Counted from the stretch's first letter, positions 19,297-27,024 are shown. The stretch is DNA of 64,000 bases from Brevundimonas sp. SORGH_AS_0993 (GCF_030818545.1 NZ_JAUTAH010000001.1:1555001-1619000), one strand, 5' to 3'. Numbers and translations are program-made. Notes: generated by a model not told the origin, from the letters alone.

Positions 19297-20691
19297 ATGA
19301 GCACCTCCAGCGCCCGCTACGTCTCCACCCGGGGCCATTCCCCCGAAACCGATTTCTCAGACGCCCTGCTGCGCGGCCTGGCCCCGGACGGCGGCCTCTA
19401 TATGCCGACCGCCTGGCCGACCCTGTCGCCCCAGGCCTGGACCAGAGAAGCCGACTACAAGGCCATCGGCCTTCAGACCATCGCCCCCTTCATCGGCGAC
19501 GCCCTGCCCGAGGGCGCCCTGGCGCGCGCCGTGGACCGGGTGGTCGCCGGTTTCGGCCACCCGCTGGTCACGCCCCTGGTCGAGCTGGAGCCCGGCCTGT
19601 TCTTGCTGGAGCTGTTTCACGGCCCGACGGCGGCCTTCAAGGATCTGGCCATGCAGCTGGTCGCCGCCCTGACGGACGAGGCCCTGACCGCCTCGGGCCA
19701 GCGGCTGACCATATTGACCGCCACGTCGGGCGACACCGGCGCCGCCGCCGTGCGGGCCTTCGCCGGCGCCCGTTCGGTCGATCTTGTGGTGCTGCATCCG
19801 CTGGACCGCGTGTCGCCCGTGCAGCGCAAGCAGATGACCACGGTTCAGGCGGACAATGTCCTGAACCTGGCCGTGCGCGGCGATTTCGACGACTGTCAGC
19901 GGCTGGTGAAGGGCCTGCTGTCCGACCCGTCCTTGCGCGAACGCGGCCGCCTGTCCTCGGTCAATTCGATCAACTGGGCGCGGCTAGCGGGCCAGATCCC
20001 CTACTATGTCTCGGCGACCGCCCAGTTGGGCCACGCGGCCACCTTCGTCGTGCCGACGGGCAACTTCGGCGACGCCTTCGCCGGTATCGCCGCGACGCGC
20101 ATGGGCCTGCCGTCAAACGGATTCGTCGCGGCGGTGAACCAGAACGACGCCCTGGCCCGGGCGCTGAACGACGGGCTTTATTCGCGGCGTCCTGCGGTCG
20201 AAAGCGGCAGCGTCTCCATGGACGTCCAGGCGCCCTCCAACTTCGAGCGTCTGGTGTTCGAGGCGACCGGCCGAGACGCCGAGGCCACGCGCGCGGTGTT
20301 CGAAACCTTCGCCCGCGACGGCGCCGTCGTCTTCGATCCCGCCCTGCTGAACGCCCTTCGCGCCGAGGTCTCCGCCGTCTCCATCGACGAGGACGAGACC
20401 CGCGCCGAGATCGCCCACGCCCACCAGACCTGGGGCCGGGTCGTCTGTCCGCATACCGCCGTGGCCCTGGCCGTCGCCCGTCGTCAGGACCGCGCCAAGG
20501 GGCCGGTCGTGGCCCTATCGACAGCCCACCCCTCCAAGTTCGGCGGCTTCGTTTCCGAGGTGCTGGGCTTCGAGCCCGCCCCCGCGCCTGTCATCGCCGC
20601 CCTGGGCGATCAGCCCGAGCGGTTGAGGATCGTCGACGGTACGATGGAGGCCGCACTGGACGCCGTGACGGCCTTTTCAGACCGCCACTGA
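19297..20691 (+). CDS. thrC: Threonine synthase
   Basis: Last step of threonine biosynthesis, O-phosphohomoserine to threonine; PLP enzyme of 464 aa. The pyridoxal Lys is in FHGPTAAFKDLAMQL, and the phosphate-binding TATSGDTGAAAV and STAHPSKFGGFV segments are intact. YVSTRGHSPETDFSDALLRGLAPDGGLYMP is the canonical N-terminus of the bacterial type. It is separated from thrB and hom by csbD and transcribed in the opposite direction. Confidence 0.97.
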   Translation: MSTSSARYVSTRGHSPETDFSDALLRGLAPDGGLYMPTAWPTLSPQAWTREADYKAIGLQTIAPFIGDALPEGALARAVDRVVAGFGHPLVTPLVELEPGLFLLELFHGPTAAFKDLAMQLVAALTDEALTASGQRLTILTATSGDTGAAAVRAFAGARSVDLVVLHPLDRVSPVQRKQMTTVQADNVLNLAVRGDFDDCQRLVKGLLSDPSLRERGRLSSVNSINWARLAGQIPYYVSATAQLGHAATFVVPTGNFGDAFAGIAATRMGLPSNGFVAAVNQNDALARALNDGLYSRRPAVESGSVSMDVQAPSNFERLVFEATGRDAEATRAVFETFARDGAVVFDPALLNALRAEVSAVSIDEDETRAEIAHAHQTWGRVVCPHTAVALAVARRQDRAKGPVVALSTAHPSKFGGFVSEVLGFEPAPAPVIAALGDQPERLRIVDGTMEAALDAVTAFSDRH

Positions 20692-20710
20692 CGTCAGGAA
20701 CGGCGTGGTC

Positions 20711-21025
20711 TTAGCGACGCCCGCCGCCCGTGAGGGTGCGCAAAAGCAACAGACCCACCCCCGCCACCGACAGGGTGGTCAGCAGGGGACGCTTGCGCGC
20801 CTCGGCCGCCACGGTGCGGGCCTTGTCGCGATAGTCGGCGGGCGCCTTTTCGACCAGACGATCCACGGCGTCCATCGCCTTGCCGAAGGTCTCCAGCGAG
20901 CGGCCCTTGGCGTCGTTATAGGCGCCTTCGACCTGCAGCTTCTGGTCGCCGACCAGCTTGCCAAGGCCCTTCTGCACCTTGCCCTGCGCCTGGGAGGCGG
21001 CGCCGTTGATCGATTCGTCGGTCAT
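20711..21025 (-). CDS. CsbD family stress protein with C-terminal helix
   Basis: 104 aa. The N-terminal half is a CsbD domain (INGAASQAQGKVQKGLGKLVGDQKLQVEGAYNDAKG); the C-terminal half adds a charged helix and a short hydrophobic segment (LLTTLSVAGVGLLLL) ending in Gly/Arg. CsbD proteins are small general-stress proteins of unknown mechanism. Conserved length and motif make the gene real; the membrane tail suggests peripheral or membrane attachment. Confidence 0.92.
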   Translation of the reverse strand: MTDESINGAASQAQGKVQKGLGKLVGDQKLQVEGAYNDAKGRSLETFGKAMDAVDRLVEKAPADYRDKARTVAAEARKRPLLTTLSVAGVGLLLLRTLTGGGRR

Positions 21026-21084
21026 GATGAAATCTCGTTCTCGGGGAGCGCGGCTGTCGCCGCATCCGGTGAAAACCCCGCCCC

Positions 21085-21105
21085 GCGCCGCCGGTTCCCC
21101 GGCGC
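21085..21105 (-). terminator. GC-rich hairpin after thrB
   Basis: GCGCCG (21085-21090) pairs with CGGCGC (21100-21105); on the minus strand, after the thrB stop, the stem is followed by a G-rich run and TTTTC. A plausible but imperfect intrinsic terminator of the hom-thrB unit. Confidence 0.4.
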
Positions 21106-21117
21106 GACGATTCCGTC

Positions 21118-22062
21118 TCAGACCGCCTCCAGTGCGCGCCAGTGGTCCAGGCGCCGAAGGAAGACGGACGGGTCCTTGGGCGTGACCAGTTTGGACGGAT
21201 CGTGGAAGATGCGATCGTGCAGGCGCGTCAGGGTGAAGCGCAGGGCCGCCGCCTCGCCCAGTCGCGGCAGGGCCGCGCGCTCGGCCGATGTCAGGGGCCG
21301 CACCGTCTCATATCCGCGCTGAAAGGCGGCCAGGGCGGACGGGATCGCTCGCCCCTCGGCGTCGAAACCCCAGGCCGACAGGGCGATGGCCAGGTCGTAG
21401 GCCAGGGGGCCGGTGCAGCCGAAATAGAAGTCGATCACCCCCGAGACGGCGCCGTCCTGGAACAGCACATTGTCGGGAAAAAAATCGGCGTGGACGGCGC
21501 CGACCGGCAGATCGTCCGTAAACGGATCGTCAAGCCGCTTCAGCCCGTCTTCGGCCTGGTCCAGCAGGACCCGGTCCTGGCCCGAAGCGCCCGCCGCGCA
21601 GCGATCCGCCAACCGCCGCCATGCCGCCGGGCCGACCGGATTGACCCTCCGCCCAGCATAGTCGACCGCCGCCAGATGCAGTTGCGCCAGCACCGCGCCC
21701 GCAGCCGCCTGATCCGCCTCGGTCGGGTCGCGCAGCCAGGCGCCGGCCTTCCATTCGATCACCGCCGTCGCCCGGTCGTTCAACCGTCCCAGCCAGCCGC
21801 CGGCCCGATCCGGCATGGGTGTCGGGCAGGGAAATCCGCGCGCCGCCAGATGGGCCGTCAATCCCAGGCAGAACGGCAGTGAGGCGGCGTCCGTGCGTCC
21901 CTCGAACAGGGTCAGGACGAAGCGCCCGGCCGTCGTCTCCAGCCGATAGTTGGTGTTCTCCACCCCCTCGGCGATGGGCGCCAGTTCGCGCACCTGCCCC
22001 AGGTCGTAGGCGGCGAGAAAGGCGTGCGCCTGATCGAGGGAGACGGGGGTGAAGACGGCCAT
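21118..22062 (-). CDS. thrB: Homoserine kinase (ThrB, APH-fold type)
   Basis: Phosphorylates homoserine for threonine synthesis. 314 aa, of the aminoglycoside-phosphotransferase-fold class. AEGVENTNYRLETTAGRFVLTLFE is the nucleotide-binding start; VHADFFPDNVLFQDGAVSGVIDFYFG is the catalytic loop with the Asp and the metal-binding DF. It begins 3 bp after the stop of the hom fusion, so the two form one operon controlled by the threonine leader at 23905-24012. Confidence 0.96.
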   Translation of the reverse strand: MAVFTPVSLDQAHAFLAAYDLGQVRELAPIAEGVENTNYRLETTAGRFVLTLFEGRTDAASLPFCLGLTAHLAARGFPCPTPMPDRAGGWLGRLNDRATAVIEWKAGAWLRDPTEADQAAAGAVLAQLHLAAVDYAGRRVNPVGPAAWRRLADRCAAGASGQDRVLLDQAEDGLKRLDDPFTDDLPVGAVHADFFPDNVLFQDGAVSGVIDFYFGCTGPLAYDLAIALSAWGFDAEGRAIPSALAAFQRGYETVRPLTSAERAALPRLGEAAALRFTLTRLHDRIFHDPSKLVTPKDPSVFLRRLDHWRALEAV

Positions 22063-22065
22063 GGT

Positions 22066-23799
22066 TCAGTTCAAACCCGCGTCGGCGCGGCGCGCGCGCA
22101 CGATCTCGGCCAGGTCGGCCATGATGCTCTCGGTCGTGGCCCAGCGGCCGGCGCCGCGCCCCCGGCACCGCCACACCCGGCCATCGACGCCATAGACCTT
22201 CAACGCATTGCCCTCTCCGCGCAGGCTGGAGAACAGGGGGTCGCCGTGGTCCGCCGTCAGGGCGACCGAGGGCTGGATCAGGCCGTCCCTCAGACGGGCG
22301 GCGCCGATCTGGCGCACCCCGCCTTCCACGGAGGTCGCCGGGGTCAGGGCGTCGCGCGAGACCTCGCAGTCGGGCTCGCGTCCGAAGGCTTCGTGGCACA
22401 GCAGCCGCACCTTGGCCGCCGCGTCCAGCCCTTCCAGGTCCGCCGACGGATCCTCCTCGGCGAAGCCCGCCGCGCGGGCGTCGGCCAGAGCTTCGTTGAA
22501 GGCCGCGCCATCGCCCAGCCGTTCCAGCATGAAGTTGACCGTGCCGTTCAGCACCGCCTCGAAGCCGACGACTTCGCCGGCGGCGCGGGCGGCCCGGACC
22601 GTTTCGACCATGGGCGCGCCCCCGCCGACCGAGGCCGACCAGAAGATGCGCCGCCCCTTGGCCTGGGCCAGGGCCTGAAGGCCGGCGGGATCGCGGCTGA
22701 CCGCCTGTTTGTTGGCGCTGGCCACATCGCAACCGGCCTCTAGCGCCGCGCGGATCAGGGCGTGACCGGCCTCGCCCTCGGACAGGGCTTCCAGCACGAT
22801 GTCGGGTTTGCGGGACAAAAGGGTCTCGGCGCTGGCGGTGAACAGGCCGCCCGGACAGTCGATGTCGCGCGCCTTGTCGGGATTGCGGACCAGAACCCCC
22901 ACCACCGCGTAGCGGGCGTCGCCCAGCAGACGGGCCAGAACCCCGCCGCCCACCACGCCGCAGCCCGCGACCGCAACCTTCAGCGGCGGCAAGGCCGGGG
23001 CCGGTCCGGGGGGCGCCGATTTTTCGCCGATCACCGTGCCGTCGGCGCGGTCCAGAGCCGCGACCTCGATCTCCACGCCGCGGCTCTGGCCCAGGTCGAT
23101 GGCGTCGTGCTGCACCAGGGCGCCGCCCAGCTTGCGCGCCACGTCCCAGGAGGCGCGGCGATAGCGCAGGGCCGGGGCCGTCCGGTCGTTGGGATCGTGG
23201 TCGTAGAGACCGTCCACATCCTTGACCAGCCGCACCTTCTTCAAGCCCAGCTCGGCCGCCAGGAACACCGCCGTCAGGTCCGATCCGCCGCGTCCCAACA
23301 GCGCCACCCGCCCGTCGGGCCGCACCGCGCCGAAGCCGGGGACCACCACGACCTCGTGCCGATCCAGCGCCTGTTTCAGATGGTCGGGACGCAGGCCGCA
23401 GGGGCGCGAATGTTCGGGCTCGCCCTCGGCCACGATGCCCAGTTCCCGCACCGACAGGGCGCAGGCGTCCAGGCCGATCCGATCGCAGGCCACCGCCACC
23501 AGGGCGGCCGACTTCTCCTCGCCCAGGGCGACATAGCCGGGCAGAAGGTCGTTGGAATGGGCCAGGCCCAGCGACCGCGCCTCGGCCAGCAGTCGGTCCG
23601 TCTGACCCGCGAAGGCCGAGACCACCGCCACCACCTTCCGCCCCGCACGCACATGGCCATAGACGGCCGAGGCGACCAGCGGGGCCTCGGCCGGGCTGCG
23701 CAGGATCGACGAGCCGAACTTCAGCACCACCACCTCGGCGGCGGGCTGGTCGGCGAGCCGGGGCTCGGATTTCTCTACGACGGCGAGGGAGGCGGACAT
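22066..23799 (-). CDS. Aspartokinase-homoserine dehydrogenase fusion without ACT domain
   Basis: 577 aa fusion. Residues about 15-260 form an amino-acid kinase domain with KFGSSIL (phosphate loop), LLGRGGSDLTAVFLAAEL and KDVDGLYDHDPND, matching aspartokinase. Residues about 275-577 form homoserine dehydrogenase: VAGCGVVGGGV Rossmann motif, SANKQAV, LNGTVNFMLE and DPSADLEGLDAAAKV with the catalytic Asp and Lys. No ACT regulatory domain lies between or after them, unlike E. coli ThrA. Start at 23799 is chosen because the ATG at 23832 lies against the leader terminator and has no ribosome site. Catalyses the first and third steps of the aspartate pathway. Confidence 0.9.
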   Translation of the reverse strand: MSASLAVVEKSEPRLADQPAAEVVVLKFGSSILRSPAEAPLVASAVYGHVRAGRKVVAVVSAFAGQTDRLLAEARSLGLAHSNDLLPGYVALGEEKSAALVAVACDRIGLDACALSVRELGIVAEGEPEHSRPCGLRPDHLKQALDRHEVVVVPGFGAVRPDGRVALLGRGGSDLTAVFLAAELGLKKVRLVKDVDGLYDHDPNDRTAPALRYRRASWDVARKLGGALVQHDAIDLGQSRGVEIEVAALDRADGTVIGEKSAPPGPAPALPPLKVAVAGCGVVGGGVLARLLGDARYAVVGVLVRNPDKARDIDCPGGLFTASAETLLSRKPDIVLEALSEGEAGHALIRAALEAGCDVASANKQAVSRDPAGLQALAQAKGRRIFWSASVGGGAPMVETVRAARAAGEVVGFEAVLNGTVNFMLERLGDGAAFNEALADARAAGFAEEDPSADLEGLDAAAKVRLLCHEAFGREPDCEVSRDALTPATSVEGGVRQIGAARLRDGLIQPSVALTADHGDPLFSSLRGEGNALKVYGVDGRVWRCRGRGAGRWATTESIMADLAEIVRARRADAGLN

Positions 23800-23840
23800 C
23801 GGGGGTTTCTCGAATTTTCGGGTGAGGAGCATGGGGTGAA

Positions 23841-23874
23841 AAGAAAAACCCCGCCTGGCGGACCGGGCGGGGTT
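23841..23874 (-). terminator. Threonine-operon attenuator terminator
   Basis: On the minus strand AACCCCGCC (23874-23866) pairs with GGCGGGGTT (23855-23847) around a 10-nt loop and is followed by TTTCTT. A 9-bp stem with a U-rich tail is a textbook intrinsic terminator. It lies 31 nt after the leader peptide stop and 42 nt before the hom start. The 5' arm can instead pair with GGGCGGG (minus strand of 23915-23921) inside the leader, giving an antiterminator. Confidence 0.88.
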
Positions 23875-23904
23875 CGGGTTCTGCGGTCGCCTGGGTTCGG
23901 CGCG

Positions 23905-24012
23905 CTAAACTCGTCCCGCCCGTCTGGGCATGGTGGTGGTGCCGGTCGTGCCGCCGATAATGGTTCCGCCCACAGTCGCGTCGAGCAGAGTCGCGCCGAG
24001 GATCGCGTCCAT
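23905..24012 (-). CDS. thrL: Threonine/isoleucine-rich leader peptide of the hom-thrB operon
   Basis: 35-codon reading frame starting ATG at 24012 and ending TAG at 23905. It contains nine threonines and three isoleucines, concentrated in TIIGGTTGTTT just before its end, then MPRRAGRV. It sits immediately upstream of an intrinsic terminator and an alternative antiterminator pairing, so ribosome stalling at Thr/Ile codons should let transcription reach hom-thrB. GGA lies about eight bases before the ATG; an in-frame GTG further upstream would lengthen it by about 20 residues. The function is inferred from this arrangement. Confidence 0.85.
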   Translation of the reverse strand: MDAILGATLLDATVGGTIIGGTTGTTTMPRRAGRV

Positions 24013-24103
24013 GACGAAGTCCGTCGCGGCGAGGCCGGCGACGGGGGAAACTTCGACGATGAGCGAGCGCTGCGGCACGGGGCGGGTCCGGTTGAAATCT
24101 TGG

Positions 24104-24136
24104 CCTAGGGTGATTGGCGCACCCCCGGTCTGTCAA
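24104..24136 (-). promoter_or_regulatory. Putative promoter of the hom-thrB leader
   Basis: A perfect TTGACA -35 hexamer lies on the minus strand at 24136-24131, upstream of the leader peptide. The -10 is not clear: TCACCC lies at 17-bp spacing and CCTAGG a little further. Only the -35 is convincing. Confidence 0.4.
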
Positions 24137-24265
24137 GCGGTCTTGGATGATTTTTTCGCAACAAGGCTCTTTCCACCCATTTCGCACCCGCCGCCGTCAC
24201 ACAACACGGCGATAAAGGTTGAATTTTCCGCTTGACCGGCGCCGCCCCTTTGATCAACGTAAAGT

Positions 24266-24404
24266 CACTCATCAAGACCGGCTGAGGGATTAGGCCCTTT
24301 GACGCCGGGGCAACCATCGGGTTCCGCCCGAAACGGTGCCAACTCCTGCGGGGTTCTTCGGGACCGCGAGAGATGAGTGGAGCATCGACGAGGCGACGCT
24401 CCAC
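24266..24404 (+). promoter_or_regulatory. SAM-I (S-box) riboswitch upstream of metX
   Basis: The P1 stem is a perfect CACTCATC (24266-24273) / GATGAGTG (24372-24379). Between them are the S-box signatures: ATCAAGA-x-GGCTGAGGGA, GGCCCTTTGACGCC, GGCAACC, GGTGCCAACTCCTGC and GAGAGATGAG. P1's 3' strand shares bases with a following hairpin GTGGAGC (24377-24383) / GCTCCAC (24398-24404), the likely expression platform. With no U-tract, control may be translational or Rho-dependent. High SAM should switch off metX-metB. Calling SAM-I is from the conserved core, read by eye. Confidence 0.9.
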
Positions 24405-24457
24405 CCTCTGTCACCGCAGCCGGGCTTGTTGAGCCGAGACGACGCGGATGACAAACG

Positions 24458-25510
24458 ATGACCCTGGACGAAACCGCCCTGCTTGAAGAGCCCGACTGTC
24501 GCACCGCGACAGCCGAAACCTTTGCGCCGACGCCGACGCGCGACCGCGGCGGCGCCCGCGACATCATCGTTCCCATTCCCGCCGACTTCCGCCTGACCTC
24601 GGGCGAACAGCTGAAACAACCCAATGTGGCGGGCCGTCTGCACGGCCGCGCGGGCGCGCCCCTGGTCGTGGTCGCCGGCGGCATTTCGGCCGGCCGTTTC
24701 GTCCACCGCACCGAGACGAACGGCCTGGGCTGGTGGTCGGGCGCCGTGTCGGTGCGCGGCCCCATCGACCTGAGCCGGTTTCAGGTCCTGGCCGTCGATT
24801 TCGCGCCGGGAGCGGAATTCCTGGACGCCCCCGTCACCATCACCACCCACGACCAGGCGCGCCTTCTGGCCCTGGTGCTGAACCATCTGAAGGTCGAGCG
24901 CGTCGCCGCCTTCGTGGGCTGCTCCTATGGCGGCATGGTCGCCCTGGCCTTCGGCGAGCTTTACCCCGAATGGGCCGATCAGCTGATCGTGGTCTCCGCC
25001 GCCCACCGCGCCCATCCGCAAGCCACGGCCTGGCGCGGCATCCAGCGCCGCATCCTGCAGTTCGCCGTGGCCGCCGGCCGACCGGAGGAGGGCGTCGCCC
25101 TGGCCCGCGAACTGGCCATGACCACCTATCGCACGGCCGAAGAATTCCACGACCGCTTCGAGACCACGCCGCCCCAGGCCGTCGGCGGCCCCTATCCCGT
25201 CTGCGACTATCTGACGGCGCGGGGCCAAGCGTATCGCACCCACACCACCCCGGCGCGCTGGCTGTCGATGTCCGATTCCCTGGATCGCCACACCGTGACG
25301 CCGGAAGCCATTTCCACCCCCGTCACCCTGATCGGCTTCACCTCCGACCGGCTGGTGCCGATCGACGATATCCGCGAACTGGCCGCGCGGCTGCCGACCC
25401 TGTGGCGCTTCGTCGAGGCGCCCTCCCTCTATGGCCACGACGCCTTTCTGAAGGAGGACGCCTTCGTCGGCGACATCCTCCGCGCCGCCTTCAAGGATAT
25501 CAAAGCATGA
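24458..25510 (+). CDS. metX: Homoserine O-acyltransferase (MetX family)
   Basis: First committed step of methionine synthesis. 350 aa alpha/beta-hydrolase-fold acyltransferase. Motifs: VVVAGGISAGRF oxyanion region, GCSYGGMVAL nucleophile elbow, TSDRLVP acid region and YGHDAFL with the catalytic His. A GxSYGG elbow is, as I recall, more typical of the succinyl-CoA-using MetX enzymes (Xanthomonas type) than of acetyltransferases (GGSMGG), so O-succinylation is the likelier activity. Preceded by a SAM-I riboswitch and overlapping metB by ATGA. Confidence 0.92.
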   Translation: MTLDETALLEEPDCRTATAETFAPTPTRDRGGARDIIVPIPADFRLTSGEQLKQPNVAGRLHGRAGAPLVVVAGGISAGRFVHRTETNGLGWWSGAVSVRGPIDLSRFQVLAVDFAPGAEFLDAPVTITTHDQARLLALVLNHLKVERVAAFVGCSYGGMVALAFGELYPEWADQLIVVSAAHRAHPQATAWRGIQRRILQFAVAAGRPEEGVALARELAMTTYRTAEEFHDRFETTPPQAVGGPYPVCDYLTARGQAYRTHTTPARWLSMSDSLDRHTVTPEAISTPVTLIGFTSDRLVPIDDIRELAARLPTLWRFVEAPSLYGHDAFLKEDAFVGDILRAAFKDIKA

Positions 25511-26688
25511 CCCGTCGCCCCGCTGATCCGCACACCATCGCCGCCCGCACGGGCGTGGATTCGGACACGGCCCACGGCGCGGTCATGCCGCCGCTGTATC
25601 TGTCGTCCAACTATTCCTTCGCCGGCTTCGACCAGAAGCGGAAATACGACTACAGCCGCTCGGGCAACCCGACCCGCGACGTCCTGGCCGAGACCTTGGC
25701 CGAGCTGGAGGGCGGCGCGGGCGCCGTGATCACCGCCACCGGCATGGCGGCCGTCGATCTTCCGCTGGCCCTGCTGGAGCCCGGCGACCTGCTGATCGCC
25801 CCGCACGACTGTTACGGCGGCACCTGCCGCCTGCTGAACGCCCGCGCGAAGAAGGGGCATTTCGAACTGCTGCTGGTCGATCAGGGCGATCCGGAAGCGC
25901 TGGAACAGGCCCTGGCGCTCAAGCCGAAGCTGGTTCTGGTCGAGACGCCGTCCAACCCGCTGCTGCGCCTCGTGGACGTGGCCGACATATGCACCCGCGC
26001 CCATGCGGCCGGCGCCAAGGTGGTGTGCGACAACACCTTCCTGTCGCCCGCCCTTCAGAACCCGATCAAGCTGGGCGCCGACTTCGTGGTCCATTCCACG
26101 ACCAAATTCATCAACGGCCATTCCGACGTTGTCGGCGGTGCGGTGGTTTCGGCCGACGCCGAGGATCACCAGACCCTGGCGTGGTGGGCCAACTGCACCG
26201 GCGTGACCGGCTCGCCCTTCGACGCCTATCTGACTCTGCGCGGGGTTCGCACCCTGTTCGCCCGGATCGAGCGGCAGCAGGCAACCGCCGGCCGCATCGC
26301 CGAACGCTTGGCCGCTCATCCGGCCGTGCGCGCCGTCCACTATCCGGGGCTGAAGTCGCACCCGAACCACGCCCTGGTCGAGGCCCAGCAGAACGGCCCC
26401 GGCGCCATGCTCAGCTTCGAACTGGACGGCGGGGTCGAGGCCGTGCGCGCCCTGGTCGAGGCGCTGGAGATCTTCACCCTGGCCGAATCGCTGGGCGGGG
26501 TCGAAAGCCTGATCGCCCACCCCGCCACCATGACCCACGCCGCCATGACGCCCGAACAGCGCGCGACGGCCAGCATCGGCGACGGGCTGGTGCGGCTGTC
26601 GGTCGGGCTGGAACATGTGGAGGATCTGATCGCCGACCTGTTCCCGGCGTTGGACGCCCTGGCGCCCGTCCAGGCCGAAGCGGCGTAA
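25507..26688 (+). CDS. metB: Cystathionine gamma-synthase / O-succinylhomoserine sulfhydrylase
   Basis: PLP enzyme of the Cys/Met metabolism family, 393 aa. YDYSRSGNPTRDVLAETLAELE is the family N-terminal motif; VHSTTKFINGHSDVVGG carries the PLP Lys; the C-terminal ESLIAHPATMTHAAM and RLSVGLEHVEDLIADL complete the family pattern. It uses the acylhomoserine made by MetX, with cysteine (or sulfide). Translationally coupled to metX; both under the SAM-I riboswitch. Whether cysteine or sulfide is the true substrate cannot be decided from sequence. Confidence 0.93.
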   Translation: MTRRPADPHTIAARTGVDSDTAHGAVMPPLYLSSNYSFAGFDQKRKYDYSRSGNPTRDVLAETLAELEGGAGAVITATGMAAVDLPLALLEPGDLLIAPHDCYGGTCRLLNARAKKGHFELLLVDQGDPEALEQALALKPKLVLVETPSNPLLRLVDVADICTRAHAAGAKVVCDNTFLSPALQNPIKLGADFVVHSTTKFINGHSDVVGGAVVSADAEDHQTLAWWANCTGVTGSPFDAYLTLRGVRTLFARIERQQATAGRIAERLAAHPAVRAVHYPGLKSHPNHALVEAQQNGPGAMLSFELDGGVEAVRALVEALEIFTLAESLGGVESLIAHPATMTHAAMTPEQRATASIGDGLVRLSVGLEHVEDLIADLFPALDALAPVQAEAA

Positions 26689-26702
26689 GTTTTCGCTTGC
26701 AG

Positions 26703-26748
26703 AAGGGACCGATCCGGGGCACATGCGCCGCCCCGGCTGCGGTCCCTT
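26703..26748 (+). terminator. Long inverted repeat running into the tRNA-Glu 5' end
   Basis: AAGGGACCG (26703-26711) pairs with CGGTCCCTT (26740-26748), with an inner stem CCGGGGC (26714-26720) / GCCCCGG (26730-26736). The right arm includes the first eight bases of tRNA-Glu. It may end the metXB transcript or sequester the tRNA acceptor 5' strand in a read-through transcript. Confidence 0.55.
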
Positions 26749-26815
26749 CGTCTATCGGTTAGGACGTCAGGTTTTCAACCTGAAAAGAGGGGTTCGACTC
26801 CCCTAGGGACTGCCA
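26741..26815 (+). tRNA. tRNA-Glu (UUC anticodon)
   Basis: Cloverleaf can be drawn by eye: acceptor GGTCCCT / AGGGACT with a G-T first pair as in other alphaproteobacterial tRNA-Glu genes, anticodon stem TCAGG/CCTGA with loop TTTTCAA (anticodon TTC at 26774-26776), T-arm GAGGGGTTCGACTCCCC, and an encoded CCA at 26813-26815. Confidence 0.96.
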
Positions 26816-26887
26816 CCGGCGTCGCCCTTCTCTGATCGTCGTCGAGCTTTCGCTCCGCTCTCGGATTAGGAGTTCAGTAACCATTTT

Positions 26888-26930
26888 GTCCGGATCGAGG
26901 CGATAAGTCTCTCGATTCACGGACTTTTTT
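26888..26930 (+). terminator. Intrinsic terminator downstream of tRNA-Glu
   Basis: GTCCG (26888-26892) and ATCGAG (26894-26899) pair with CTCGAT (26911-26916) and CGGAC (26920-26924), followed directly by six T residues. A two-part stem with small internal loop and a U-tract, well placed to end the tRNA transcript. Confidence 0.75.
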
Positions 26931-26949
26931 CGGACGCAGTCAGGAACTA

Positions 26950-26980
26950 TCCACAGGGACTGTGGTTAACCGCATGTTAC
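26950..26980 (+). promoter_or_regulatory. Hairpin, DnaA-box-like and CtrA-box-like sites
   Basis: TATCCACAG and its inverted partner CTGTGG (26951-26965) resemble DnaA boxes back to back; TTAA-N7-TTAC (26966-26980) matches the CtrA consensus TTAA-N7-TTAA at seven of eight positions. They lie about 45-75 bp upstream of the small gene at 27025. Resemblance only; not tested. Confidence 0.35.
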
Positions 26981-27024
26981 CTCGGCGCAGAAGCGCGCTC
27001 TCCTCCTCCTGATCCGAGATCTCC

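Noticed and set aside
23799..23832. ATG at 23832 as start of the aspartokinase-homoserine dehydrogenase
   Set aside because: It lies nine bases from the attenuator U-tract with no ribosome site; the 23799 start leaves a normal leader.
21530..24187. 885-residue minus-strand frame across thrB and the hom fusion
   Set aside because: It runs in a different phase through two well-supported genes and the attenuator; arginine/glycine-rich shadow sequence.
26950..26980. DnaA-box-like sequences as a replication origin
   Set aside because: Only two imperfect boxes, no AT-rich unwinding region and no dnaA, hemE or parAB nearby.
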